Origin: an uncultured Eubacteriales bacterium
Lineage (GTDB): Bacteria > Bacillota > Clostridia > Oscillospirales > CAG-272
Reading direction: 5' to 3'
Assembly (NCBI GenBank): GCA_934489945.1
Contig: CAKSSY010000058.1
Coordinates: 1 to 11,881 of the forward strand
Length of the DNA: 11,881 nucleotides
Under the pieces are notes generated by a model. That model was not told where the DNA came from and did not search any database. It saw only the letters and a list, made by a program, of their open reading frames with translations. The position numbers and the translations under genes are program-made. Shown here one piece after another: positions 1 through 6,190 of the stretch (its first letter is position 1; each line of letters begins with the position of its first letter).

Positions 1-12
1 GAAACGCCGATA

Positions 13-238
13 GGAGAACGGGAGAACGTGCCGCTTTTTGAAAAAAGCGGCGCAAAAACTTTTATTGCGGTCTCGCCAGTTCGTTTTTGCGTCACGGCGG
101 TGCGTCTTTTTTGTTTGTTCAAGAGCTTTGGGGAAGGTGGTGTGAACGTTTCCGCGCGAGCGCGGAAACGGAGCGGAGGGAAGCCCTTTTCCCGAAAAGG
201 GTTCCCTCCGCTTTCGTTCCCCCGTTCCCCCGTTCTCA
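13..238. repeat. Inverted octamer ends flanking repeat copy 1
   Basis: The left edge (13-28) is two tandem copies of GGAGAACG. The right edge (215-238) is CGTTCCCC, CGTTCCCC, CGTTCTCA, nearly the reverse complement of the left. Positions 14-28 and 223-237 pair at 14 of 15 bases, so the whole 225-base block can close into one large stem around the internal hairpins. The last octamer contains the alr stop codon (TGA on the minus strand, 236-238). Copy 2 lacks the left octamers; its right end lies outside the window. The ends resemble the terminal inverted repeats of a small non-autonomous element, but no target duplication is visible. Confidence 0.6.
27..210 (+). repeat. Multi-hairpin intergenic repeat, copy 1
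   Basis: This stretch matches 11701-11881 over 181 positions with roughly 16 differences counted by eye, including two one-base indels that cancel. It contains a series of hairpins: 31-50 (CCGCTTTT with AAAAGCGG), 52-69 (weak, imperfect), 74-99 (CGCC with GGCG plus GT/AC around a bulged A), 147-170 (perfect 10-bp stem CGTTTCCGCG, loop CGAG) and 174-210 (a 9-bp stem, one bulged G, then 7 bp, loop CCCG). Most differences between the copies fall in loops or bulges. The copies shift reading frame against each other and copy 2 has a stop where copy 1 reads through, so the shared sequence is not conserved as protein. It may act as a structured RNA, a bidirectional transcription terminator, or a non-autonomous mobile repeat; the sequence alone does not decide. 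Confidence 0.85.
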
Positions 239-1417
239 CCGACCTCGCACGGCAATACGCGGAACGCGGGAAGACACAAGGCAAAGTGACTCATAGGGAA
301 TGGTTCCGGCACGTGCGGCAAGTTCTTCCAGTTCCGCACCGGTGTCTCCGAACAGAGTCACGCGGTCACCGACCGAAACAGGGAGCCCCGTAACATCCGC
401 CATACACTGATCCATACAGATACGCCCCACAATCTTTGCGCGGACATCCCCTTCCGACGTGTGAAAGGTAACGGCGGCACCGCCATAAGCACGCAAAAAA
501 CCGTCGGCGTATCCGATTGCAACCGTAGCGATCTTTCGTTCATCGGGGGCGCAAAAAGTCGCCCCGTAACCGACCTTCTCCCCCGCACGTAGCGTATGAA
601 TGTGCGTCACGATACTGCAAAGCCGCATGACAGGTTCCAACCGAATCGTCAGCTCCGTCAAAGGAGAATAGCCGTAAAGCACCAGCCCGAACCGAACGGC
701 GTCAAAGGCATACTCCGGATAGCAGAGAGCCCCCGCGCTATTGCAAAGATGACGAATTCCCACCTCCGCACCGAGCCGTTCCAGTTCGGAAGTAACCGTA
801 AGATATCTTGCCGCCTGACGTTTTGTCATTTCATAGCCATCCAGCTCATCGGCAACGGCAAAATGACTGAAAATTCCGGTAATCGACAGCCCCTCCCGAT
901 GCGACAGATCGAAAATATCCATCGCCGTTTTCCGGCAGTCCTCCACGGAGTACGCGGGAAATCCAAGACGATTCATACCGGTGTCGAGCTTGATGTGAAC
1001 CTTGACACACACCCCCGCCGCTACCGCCTCAGACGCAAGCGCACGTGCATAGTCGTCGGAAAGAGCGGCAACCGTGAGATTTTCTGCGGCAAGCTCCGCC
1101 GCCTGATCGGGCGGAACGTATCCGAGAATCAGAATGTCGGCATCGGCAAGAATCCCTCTCACATCCATCGCCTCCTCCATGCAGGAAACGGCAAACCGCC
1201 GACACCCCTCCTCCCACAAAATCGGGACAACCGTGTGTGTCCCGTGTCCGTAAGCATCGGCTTTCACGACACAGATCGCCTCCGTACCGGACGGCAAACC
1301 GGCGGTAAGTGTGCGATAGTTCCGGCGCAAAGCGTCGGTGTTGATTTCGGCACAGGTACCGACGCGTGAAAGAATCGGCAAGGCAGCATAAAGTCTGGAT
1401 TTTCCGTATATGTTCAT
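236..1417 (-). CDS. alr: Alanine racemase
   Basis: Encodes a 393-residue PLP-dependent cytoplasmic enzyme that interconverts L- and D-alanine and so supplies D-alanine for peptidoglycan. The PLP lysine motif VVKADAYGHG is at residues 50-59 (Lys52). HIKLDTGMNRLGF lies at 141-153, the catalytic tyrosine motif GYGATF at 283-288 (Tyr284), and GRICMDQ at 331-337. Length and domain order (N-terminal TIM barrel, C-terminal beta domain) fit the family. A GTG at 1456 would add 13 residues, but the ATG at 1417 is preceded by GAGGA at good spacing and lies downstream of the predicted transcription start, so I use it. The protein ends shortly after the usual RVPR motif, and its stop codon lies in the edge of the adjacent repeat. 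It appears to be transcribed alone from the promoter at 1481-1509. Confidence 0.95.
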   Translation of the reverse strand: MNIYGKSRLYAALPILSRVGTCAEINTDALRRNYRTLTAGLPSGTEAICVVKADAYGHGTHTVVPILWEEGCRRFAVSCMEEAMDVRGILADADILILGYVPPDQAAELAAENLTVAALSDDYARALASEAVAAGVCVKVHIKLDTGMNRLGFPAYSVEDCRKTAMDIFDLSHREGLSITGIFSHFAVADELDGYEMTKRQAARYLTVTSELERLGAEVGIRHLCNSAGALCYPEYAFDAVRFGLVLYGYSPLTELTIRLEPVMRLCSIVTHIHTLRAGEKVGYGATFCAPDERKIATVAIGYADGFLRAYGGAAVTFHTSEGDVRAKIVGRICMDQCMADVTGLPVSVGDRVTLFGDTGAELEELAARAGTIPYESLCLVSSRVPRIAVRGR

Positions 1418-1480
1418 AGTTTTCCTCGGTTCCGAATACAGTATGGACAGAAGCACTTCAAACAGCTTCTTCTGTGATTC

Positions 1481-1509
1481 ATTATATCATAGCCGAACGA
1501 AATTTACAA
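1481..1509 (-). promoter_or_regulatory. Sigma-A promoter of alr
   Basis: On the minus strand TTGTAA (1509-1504) and TATAAT (1486-1481) are separated by 17 bases, and the -10 is extended (TGaTATAAT). The predicted start near 1474 gives an untranslated leader of about 57 bases. The start of the divergent lipoprotein gene is 18 bases beyond the -35; I saw no convincing separate promoter for that gene. Confidence 0.8.
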
Positions 1510-1527
1510 CCGAGGTAACAAAATCTC

Positions 1528-2103
1528 ATGAAAAAGTCCCGTTTTTTCGCCCTCGCTCCGGACATAGCACGGTTCCTGCTCCTGCCGATGGCGTTGTTTG
1601 TGTTTTCTTCCTGCCAAAAGCCCGCGAAAAGCCTTCGATTTTCCGTGTTGCCGACCGCTCCCTTCACCTGTCGGGTGGAGGGAGAGGTAAACGGGAAAGC
1701 GTTTTCCGCCCGATTCGACGCGGATGGTGCCATGACCTACGACACACCGAACGCCTTCTCCGGCATCACCGTCTCGCCGGTTTCTCCCCGCACACAAGAA
1801 GCCTCCGCCCCGAGCGACGGTTCCGATACCATCCTCCGTATTGACACGCTTTCTCTTCCCGGCGACTGCCTGCCCGGACTTTCGGTTCCGTTTCTTCTCC
1901 TCTTCGGGGAATACGAGGTGACGGGAAACGGGTCTGCCCTACCGGACGGTCAATCCGCCTGTTTTGTCTGCGGCATCAACCGCCACGGCGACCGAAAAAT
2001 CTGGCTGTCGTCCGACGGAACCCCACTCCGCGTCTGCGGAACCTATGACGGCATTTCCGCCGATTTTACACTATCCGACTGGACCCCTCTTCCGACCGGC
2101 TGA
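1528..2103 (+). CDS. Small predicted lipoprotein, function unknown
   Basis: Encodes 191 residues. The N-terminus has basic residues, a hydrophobic stretch (about 16-26) and a lipobox-like FSSC with Cys29, so the mature protein is probably lipid-anchored on the outer face of the membrane. The remaining 160 residues read as a beta-rich soluble domain with repeated short strands and several cysteines (for example CFVC near residues 145-148). I recognise no catalytic motif and no named family. GAGG is 12 bases upstream of the ATG, a rather long spacing. The gene diverges from alr across 110 bases and ends before a bidirectional terminator. A real gene is likely because of the signal sequence, the length and the terminator, but the function is open. 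Confidence 0.75.
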   Translation: MKKSRFFALAPDIARFLLLPMALFVFSSCQKPAKSLRFSVLPTAPFTCRVEGEVNGKAFSARFDADGAMTYDTPNAFSGITVSPVSPRTQEASAPSDGSDTILRIDTLSLPGDCLPGLSVPFLLLFGEYEVTGNGSALPDGQSACFVCGINRHGDRKIWLSSDGTPLRVCGTYDGISADFTLSDWTPLPTG

Positions 2104-2120
2104 ATCAGCCGCTTCCATCC

Positions 2121-2159
2121 AAAAAGGAAGCCGCCACGCTCGTGGAGACTTCCTTTTTT
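2121..2159. terminator. Bidirectional terminator between convergent genes
   Basis: AAAAAGGAAG (2121-2130) pairs with CTTCCTTTTT (2149-2158), with an inner CCAC/GTGG stem (2134-2137 with 2142-2145). The A-run on one side and T-run on the other let it serve both the plus-strand lipoprotein gene and the minus-strand membrane protein gene. Confidence 0.85.
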
Positions 2160-2171
2160 CAGAATTTATAC

Positions 2172-3878
2172 TTAAACTCCCATATACGTCCGAAATTCTT
2201 CAAATGTCACTGTGTCTTCGGGAGAAATCGTGATTTTCTCCAGATTCTCTTCCGTATAGAAATGTGCCACAATACAGATAGCACCAAGCTCCACACGGTT
2301 CTCCGCCACGTCATACCCGCGTGACGTCATCATTTCCGTAACGGCATCCCGGATGGGCTTCACCTTTTCTTCCAATGTGCGATCGGAGGAATAGAATGAC
2401 TCGTCATACATGGAGGAAAGGAGAAGGGTGTAAAGTCCCGTAATCTCCGCCTCGGTCAATTTTGGCAGAGGAGAAGTGCCGCTGTCTCCGAACAACTCGC
2501 CACCCATGTCGCCGAAGGCTTTGACAATCGGTTGCAGAGCGGCGTTCTTTGACACCACATATACCGCACAGATCAGATTGTCATAGGAACTCTCATCCGC
2601 AAGAATCTCCGACGGATTGCTGAAATCCATCTGTTCAAGGTATTCCAACGCGCCCCGTTCGTCGTGTACATCGGGCACAGAGGGCGTCGGAGTCTCGGTT
2701 GTTTCCGACGAATCCGTATCATTCGGTTTCATGGTATCCTCCGGGGTTTGGAGCGTTTCGGACTCCTTTGTGGTCTCGCCACCCGTCTGCGGACGGATGT
2801 CAATGCCGAACAGCGTCTTGGCAGTTTCGTCCAGATTTTCCTCCGTGACCTCCGCCAGAACATCCGCAACCGCACCGACCATAATATCCGACATAACATT
2901 GCCGCTGTTTTTGCTGATTCCGGCAAAAGAACCGTTTTCCCGAATGATGTTGCCGACGGCACGCGACACCGCAATCACCGCCTCTCTGCCGACGGGAGAA
3001 TCCGAAACAACAGGCAGAACCGTCTTTGCAATGTGGTTGATCGCGGCAACACCGCTTCCGATTTTGTCCTCTTTCACGTCGCGGACAACGACCACAGCAA
3101 TGTCAGCGAGCTTCGGCACTTCTTTCGTCGCGAGGTAAGAGACCTCACGCGGCGTTTTTCCGCCCGTCAGCGCACCGCCGAAAACGGTTCCGGCTTTTGT
3201 AAGCGGATTTTCGGAAGTCTTTCTGAGGGTGTAAAGCAACGGCATCGCAAAGCGAACCCCGCCTGCCGTTCCGGGTTCCGATACGGACAACAGCCCTCCG
3301 GTTTGGTTTTCAGCCGTTCCGGCAGTTTCATCGGAGGCAAGCGTTTCGTCAAGAAACGCCACTGTCTCGTCGCTCAGTCCGCCGCAAAGATTCATCAGAG
3401 CATAAAAGGGCGAAAACAGGACCGTAAAAACAAGAAATGCCGTAATCGCGCCAATCACACTACCGATAACGCGGTGTTTTTTCTGCGGTTCGCCGTCTTT
3501 GCCGGTTACAGCCGAGACAATTTTTTTCGAGAGTTTTTTGAGACAAATCGTCGACAACGCCTCCAGAACGCCGAATAAAACGGCAAAGCAGACCGGAACC
3601 AAAAGAGCGTGAATCAGCCCTGCCAAGAGCAGATCCAATTCGGGAGACGCGTCGAGAATCTCCGACACTTCGCCAGTCAAAGCCGGACGGATAACCGCAT
3701 AAATCGCGTTCCCTCCTTTTTCCGCAATCCACCTGCCGAGGAGCAAGGCGATCACACCCAGTATCGCAAGATAGATTAAACGAACGACACTGCGCCCCGT
3801 ACCGCGTTTATAACCGAGAAAAACACCGAGAGCCAGTATCAACACTTCCAACACAAAAAAAGAAATTGCAACCACCAT
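2172..3878 (-). CDS. CvpA-like membrane protein with large C-terminal region
   Basis: Encodes 568 residues from the ATG at 3878. Four hydrophobic segments lie at about 2-22, 30-48, 82-110 and 137-163. The N-terminal pattern, with LGYKRGTGRSV after the first helix, resembles the CvpA/colicin V production family. Beyond residue 165 follows a long soluble part, then a Thr/Ser/Glu/Pro-rich linker (about 366-402) and an acidic C-terminal domain (about 403-568) that I do not recognise. Typical CvpA proteins are much shorter, so this is an extended form. A TTG at 3950 would add 24 residues but lies upstream of the predicted transcription start (about 3932), and the ATG at 3878 has GAGG 5 bases before it. 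The gene stands alone behind a consensus promoter and a short upstream reading frame. A role in envelope or cell-surface physiology is only a guess. Confidence 0.8.
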   Translation of the reverse strand: MVVAISFFVLEVLILALGVFLGYKRGTGRSVVRLIYLAILGVIALLLGRWIAEKGGNAIYAVIRPALTGEVSEILDASPELDLLLAGLIHALLVPVCFAVLFGVLEALSTICLKKLSKKIVSAVTGKDGEPQKKHRVIGSVIGAITAFLVFTVLFSPFYALMNLCGGLSDETVAFLDETLASDETAGTAENQTGGLLSVSEPGTAGGVRFAMPLLYTLRKTSENPLTKAGTVFGGALTGGKTPREVSYLATKEVPKLADIAVVVVRDVKEDKIGSGVAAINHIAKTVLPVVSDSPVGREAVIAVSRAVGNIIRENGSFAGISKNSGNVMSDIMVGAVADVLAEVTEENLDETAKTLFGIDIRPQTGGETTKESETLQTPEDTMKPNDTDSSETTETPTPSVPDVHDERGALEYLEQMDFSNPSEILADESSYDNLICAVYVVSKNAALQPIVKAFGDMGGELFGDSGTSPLPKLTEAEITGLYTLLLSSMYDESFYSSDRTLEEKVKPIRDAVTEMMTSRGYDVAENRVELGAICIVAHFYTEENLEKITISPEDTVTFEEFRTYMGV

Positions 3879-3885
3879 TTCAGCC

Positions 3886-3927
3886 TCACAAAAAATCCGT
3901 CGTTTGCGGAAAATCGGAATGATACAT
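3886..3927 (-). CDS. 13-codon upstream reading frame (possible leader peptide)
   Basis: ATG at 3927 opens a 13-residue frame (MYHSDFPQTTDFL) that ends with a TGA seven bases before the ATG of the CvpA-like gene. The stop overlaps the GAGG of that gene, an arrangement typical of translational coupling. A perfect AAGGAGG precedes the ATG by four bases. However, that AAGGAGG directly abuts the -10 box, so if the predicted start site (about 3932) is right, the transcript begins at its last base and the frame would be nearly leaderless. It may regulate the downstream gene or be fortuitous. Confidence 0.4.
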   Translation of the reverse strand: MYHSDFPQTTDFL

Positions 3928-3938
3928 TCTTCCTCCTT

Positions 3939-3967
3939 ATCATAATACAAAATTCACAGTTTGTCAA
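3939..3967 (-). promoter_or_regulatory. Consensus sigma-A promoter of CvpA-like gene
   Basis: TTGACA (3967-3962) and TATGAT (3944-3939) on the minus strand with a 17-base spacer. This is the closest match to consensus of the promoters read here. The predicted start near 3932 excludes the TTG start at 3950 for the downstream gene. Confidence 0.85.
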
Positions 3968-4271
3968 GTGTTCCGCATCCGACAAACCGCCATTCCCCGA
4001 TCTATCAGACTCTCACTCCTGCAAGAGCCAAAAACTTTTTAACGGACGGCATTGCCTGCGTAATAAAAATTCCGTTCCGGAACAGGGCGTAAGTTGTTTT
4101 GTGACCCTTAAGCCGTTCATTCCGAACTCTCCGCCGGGTGATATTTTTCTTTTTGCGTATTTCCCCGTCGGGGATTGCCTTCTTTCTGTCATCTGTCATC
4201 TGTCATCTGTCATCTGTCATCTGTCAGCCATCCGCATACAGATAAAAAATCTTTCATAAAAAATCGGTTTC
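3968..4271. other. Intergenic stretch without a recognised gene
   Basis: This lies between the divergent promoters of the CvpA-like gene and the hcp transcript. It holds the heptanucleotide repeat at 4186-4226 and a short palindrome GTTCCGGAAC (4074-4083). A 64-codon minus-strand frame (4005-4199) begins inside the tandem repeat and has no ribosome binding site. I see no convincing gene or structured RNA. Confidence 0.6.
4186..4226. repeat. Heptanucleotide tandem repeat (CTGTCAT)
   Basis: Five full copies of CTGTCAT and a sixth of six bases run head to tail without interruption. The unit length is not a multiple of three and the tract is not inside a convincing gene. Such tracts change copy number by replication slippage. 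It sits about 90 bases upstream of the predicted Crp/Fnr-type site before hcp. Confidence 0.95.
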
Positions 4272-4313
4272 GTTGAAAATTCAACCGACGTGTTGTTTTT
4301 GTTGTACTATAAT
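4272..4313 (+). promoter_or_regulatory. Promoter of hcp transcript with candidate Crp/Fnr-type site
   Basis: A perfect -10 TATAAT is at 4308-4313, but the bases at the -35 position (4285-4290, CCGACG) are far from consensus. In their place is the inverted repeat GTTGAA-AA-TTCAAC (4272-4285). If transcription starts at 4320, its centre is at -41.5, the usual place of a class II Crp/Fnr-family activator. Half sites of the TTGA type are typical of that family, and hcp is known to be controlled by such proteins (HcpR, FNR) in several groups. The particular regulator is inference. A nested alternative pairing TCGGTT (4264-4269) with AACCGA (4283-4288) also exists. Confidence 0.6.
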
Positions 4314-4343
4314 ATAGGCAGAAAAGCAAGGAGGTTTTCTGTT

Positions 4344-4442
4344 GTGGCGATGGAATACACCGCCCTCGCATTGCAGCAAAAGCGGGAAGTTTATTCCACG
4401 ACAGATTGTGACCGTTTCTGCGAACGGAAAAATACCGGATAA
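4344..4442 (+). CDS. Small 32-residue reading frame upstream of hcp
   Basis: A GTG at 4344 lies nine bases after a perfect AAGGAGG (4328-4334), and the predicted transcription start is at about 4320. The frame runs 32 codons to a TAA at 4440-4442. An in-frame ATG at 4350 is too far from the AAGGAGG to be the preferred start. The peptide is charged, with no membrane segment, and has two cysteines in CDRFC near its C-terminus. It is in the same frame as hcp, with only the TAA and the hcp ribosome binding region between them (27 bases). The overlapping TTG frame from 4342 reads into hcp out of frame and looks less protein-like. I do not recognise the peptide. It could be a small partner of Hcp, a leader peptide, or non-coding leader sequence with a chance frame. 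Confidence 0.45.
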   Translation: MAMEYTALALQQKREVYSTTDCDRFCERKNTG

Positions 4443-4469
4443 AAAAGAAAAGAAGGCGAGGATTCCAAT

Positions 4470-6065
4470 ATGGAAAATAAAATGTTTTGTTTTCAGTGTG
4501 AACAGACGGCGGGTTGCACCGGTTGTACCGGCAAGGCAGGGGTTTGCGGCAAGAGTGCCGAGGTAGCAAAACTCCAGGACAAGTTGACAGGTGCGCTTAT
4601 CGGACTGGCAAGAGCAACGGACAATTCTCCGGCGGTGACCGCGGACACATGGCATCTCATCATAGAGGGACTGTTTACCACCCTCACCAACGTAAACTTC
4701 AACGAAAAAACCATTCGGGAGTTGACCGACCGGGTGCATGAGGAAAAGGCACGCCTTGTACCCGATTGTTCCGGCTGTGCCTCTGTGTGCGGACGAACCG
4801 AAGACTATGATATGGAAAAGCTCTGGACTGCACAAGAGGACATCCGCAGTCTCAAATCCCTCATTCTTTTCGGCGTGCGCGGCATGGCGGCGTATGCACA
4901 TCATGCCATGGTGCTGGGCTATACCGATGAGGAGGTGAACCGCTTCTTGGCAAAGGCACTCTTTGTCGTCGGAGAAGACCTTGGTATGGACGAGCTTCTT
5001 CCCGTCGTCATGGAGGTTGGAGAAAAGAACCTTAAGTGCATGGCACTGCTGGACAAGGCAAACACCGAAAGCTACGGTATGCCCACACCCGTTACCGTTC
5101 CTCTGACCGTGGAGAAGGGACCGTTTATCGTCATTTCCGGTCACGATCTTCATGACTTGAAACTGTTGTTGGAGCAGACCGAGGGCAAAGGCATCAACAT
5201 CTACACCCACGGTGAAATGCTTCCCGCCCACGGCTATCCTGAACTGAAAAAGTATTCCCACCTCAAGGGCAATTTCGGCACGGCATGGCAGAACCAGCAG
5301 AAAGAATTTGCGTCTCTTCCCGCGCCGGTGCTGTTCACTACCAACTGCCTGATGCCGCCGAAAGCAAGCTATGCCGACCGCGTGTTCACCACAGCGGTGG
5401 TATCCTATCCCGAAATCACGCACATCGGAGAGGACAAGGACTTCACCCCGGTGATCGAAAAGGCTTTGGAACTGGGCGGTTACTCCGAGGACAAGCCCTT
5501 CACCGGCATTAACGGCGGCAGCACGGTTATGACCGGCTTCGCACGCGGCACGGTGCTTGGCGTGGCAGATCAGGTTGTCGAGGCTGTCAAGTCCGGCGCG
5601 ATCCGACACTTCTTCTTGGTTGCCGGTTGCGACGGTGCACGCCCCGGTCGGAATTACTACACGGAGTTTGTAAAACAAACACCCGCCGACACCGTGGTGC
5701 TGACTCTTGCCTGCGGCAAATACCGCTTCAACGACCTTGACCTCGGCACCATCGGCGGTCTGCCCCGTCTGATGGATGTCGGACAGTGCAACGACGCTTA
5801 CAGTGCCATCCGGATTGCCGTCGCGCTTGCCGACGCATTCGGTTGCGGCGTGAACGATCTGCCGCTGTCTATGGTACTCTCGTGGTACGAGCAGAAAGCG
5901 GTGTGTATCCTGCTGACGTTGCTGTACTTGGGAATCAAGAATATCCGCCTCGGTCCCACGCTGCCGGCGTTCGTTTCGCCGGGTGTGCTGAACGATCTCG
6001 TAGAGAACTTCGGAATTGCCCACATCACCACGCCGGAGGAAGACTTAAAACAGCTTCTGAAATAA
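4470..6065 (+). CDS. hcp: Hydroxylamine reductase / hybrid-cluster protein
   Basis: Encodes a 531-residue cytoplasmic iron-sulfur enzyme associated with nitrosative and oxidative stress; family members reduce hydroxylamine in vitro and nitric oxide in some species. The N-terminal cubane cysteines are Cys7, Cys10, Cys19 and Cys26, with an additional Cys16 between them. All eight hybrid-cluster ligands are visible: His225, Glu249, Cys293, Cys387, Cys415, Cys440, Glu474 and Lys476. Their spacing follows the Desulfovibrio protein at a constant offset of about 19-20. Length and the full central helical domain indicate the class I form of anaerobes. GAGGA seven bases before the ATG supports the start. 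The gene is probably cotranscribed with the small frame before it, and a strong hairpin follows. Codon use and GC are typical of the window, and nothing suggests damage. Confidence 0.97.
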   Translation: MENKMFCFQCEQTAGCTGCTGKAGVCGKSAEVAKLQDKLTGALIGLARATDNSPAVTADTWHLIIEGLFTTLTNVNFNEKTIRELTDRVHEEKARLVPDCSGCASVCGRTEDYDMEKLWTAQEDIRSLKSLILFGVRGMAAYAHHAMVLGYTDEEVNRFLAKALFVVGEDLGMDELLPVVMEVGEKNLKCMALLDKANTESYGMPTPVTVPLTVEKGPFIVISGHDLHDLKLLLEQTEGKGINIYTHGEMLPAHGYPELKKYSHLKGNFGTAWQNQQKEFASLPAPVLFTTNCLMPPKASYADRVFTTAVVSYPEITHIGEDKDFTPVIEKALELGGYSEDKPFTGINGGSTVMTGFARGTVLGVADQVVEAVKSGAIRHFFLVAGCDGARPGRNYYTEFVKQTPADTVVLTLACGKYRFNDLDLGTIGGLPRLMDVGQCNDAYSAIRIAVALADAFGCGVNDLPLSMVLSWYEQKAVCILLTLLYLGIKNIRLGPTLPAFVSPGVLNDLVENFGIAHITTPEEDLKQLLK

Positions 6066-6077
6066 GAGTGCATAACA

Positions 6078-6111
6078 GCACCCCTCACCGCCGAATGGCG
6101 GTGAGGGGTGC
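6078..6111. terminator. 15-bp perfect hairpin after hcp
   Basis: GCACCCCTCACCGCC (6078-6092) and its exact complement (6097-6111) close a GAAT loop 13 bases after the hcp stop. There is no T-run on either side, so it is not a textbook intrinsic terminator. It could stabilise the hcp transcript, or stop polymerase with help. Confidence 0.6.
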
Positions 6112-6190
6112 CCGGCTTCCGGTATTCTGTCTGAAAACATAAGCTATGCGTTAACAGACATCGTAACTTTTTGAGCCGATCGGGTCCCTG

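Noticed and set aside
28..393. 121-codon plus-strand frame through repeat copy 1 into alr
   Set aside because: The frame shifts relative to the second repeat copy, which has a stop in the TGAG loop, so the sequence is not conserved as protein. The second half overlaps alr.
4005..4199. 64-codon minus-strand frame between the CvpA-like gene and the hcp transcript
   Set aside because: Its start codon is inside the tandem repeat, it lacks a ribosome binding site and the basic composition is uninformative. It could be a remnant, but nothing supports expression.
4186..4226. CRISPR array
   Set aside because: The 7-base units are directly adjacent with no spacers, and no cas gene is present.
4342..4566. 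74-codon frame from TTG before hcp
   Set aside because: It overlaps the hcp start out of frame. The GTG frame at 4344 uses the same ribosome binding site with better spacing and ends before hcp.
4281..6023. 580-codon open frame on the minus strand opposite hcp
   Set aside because: It lies antisense to a fully convincing hcp, has no recognisable motif and reads as a composition shadow (His/Gln/Arg-rich). The same applies to long frames opposite the glycosidase gene (9083-10381) and the CvpA-like gene (2664-3578).
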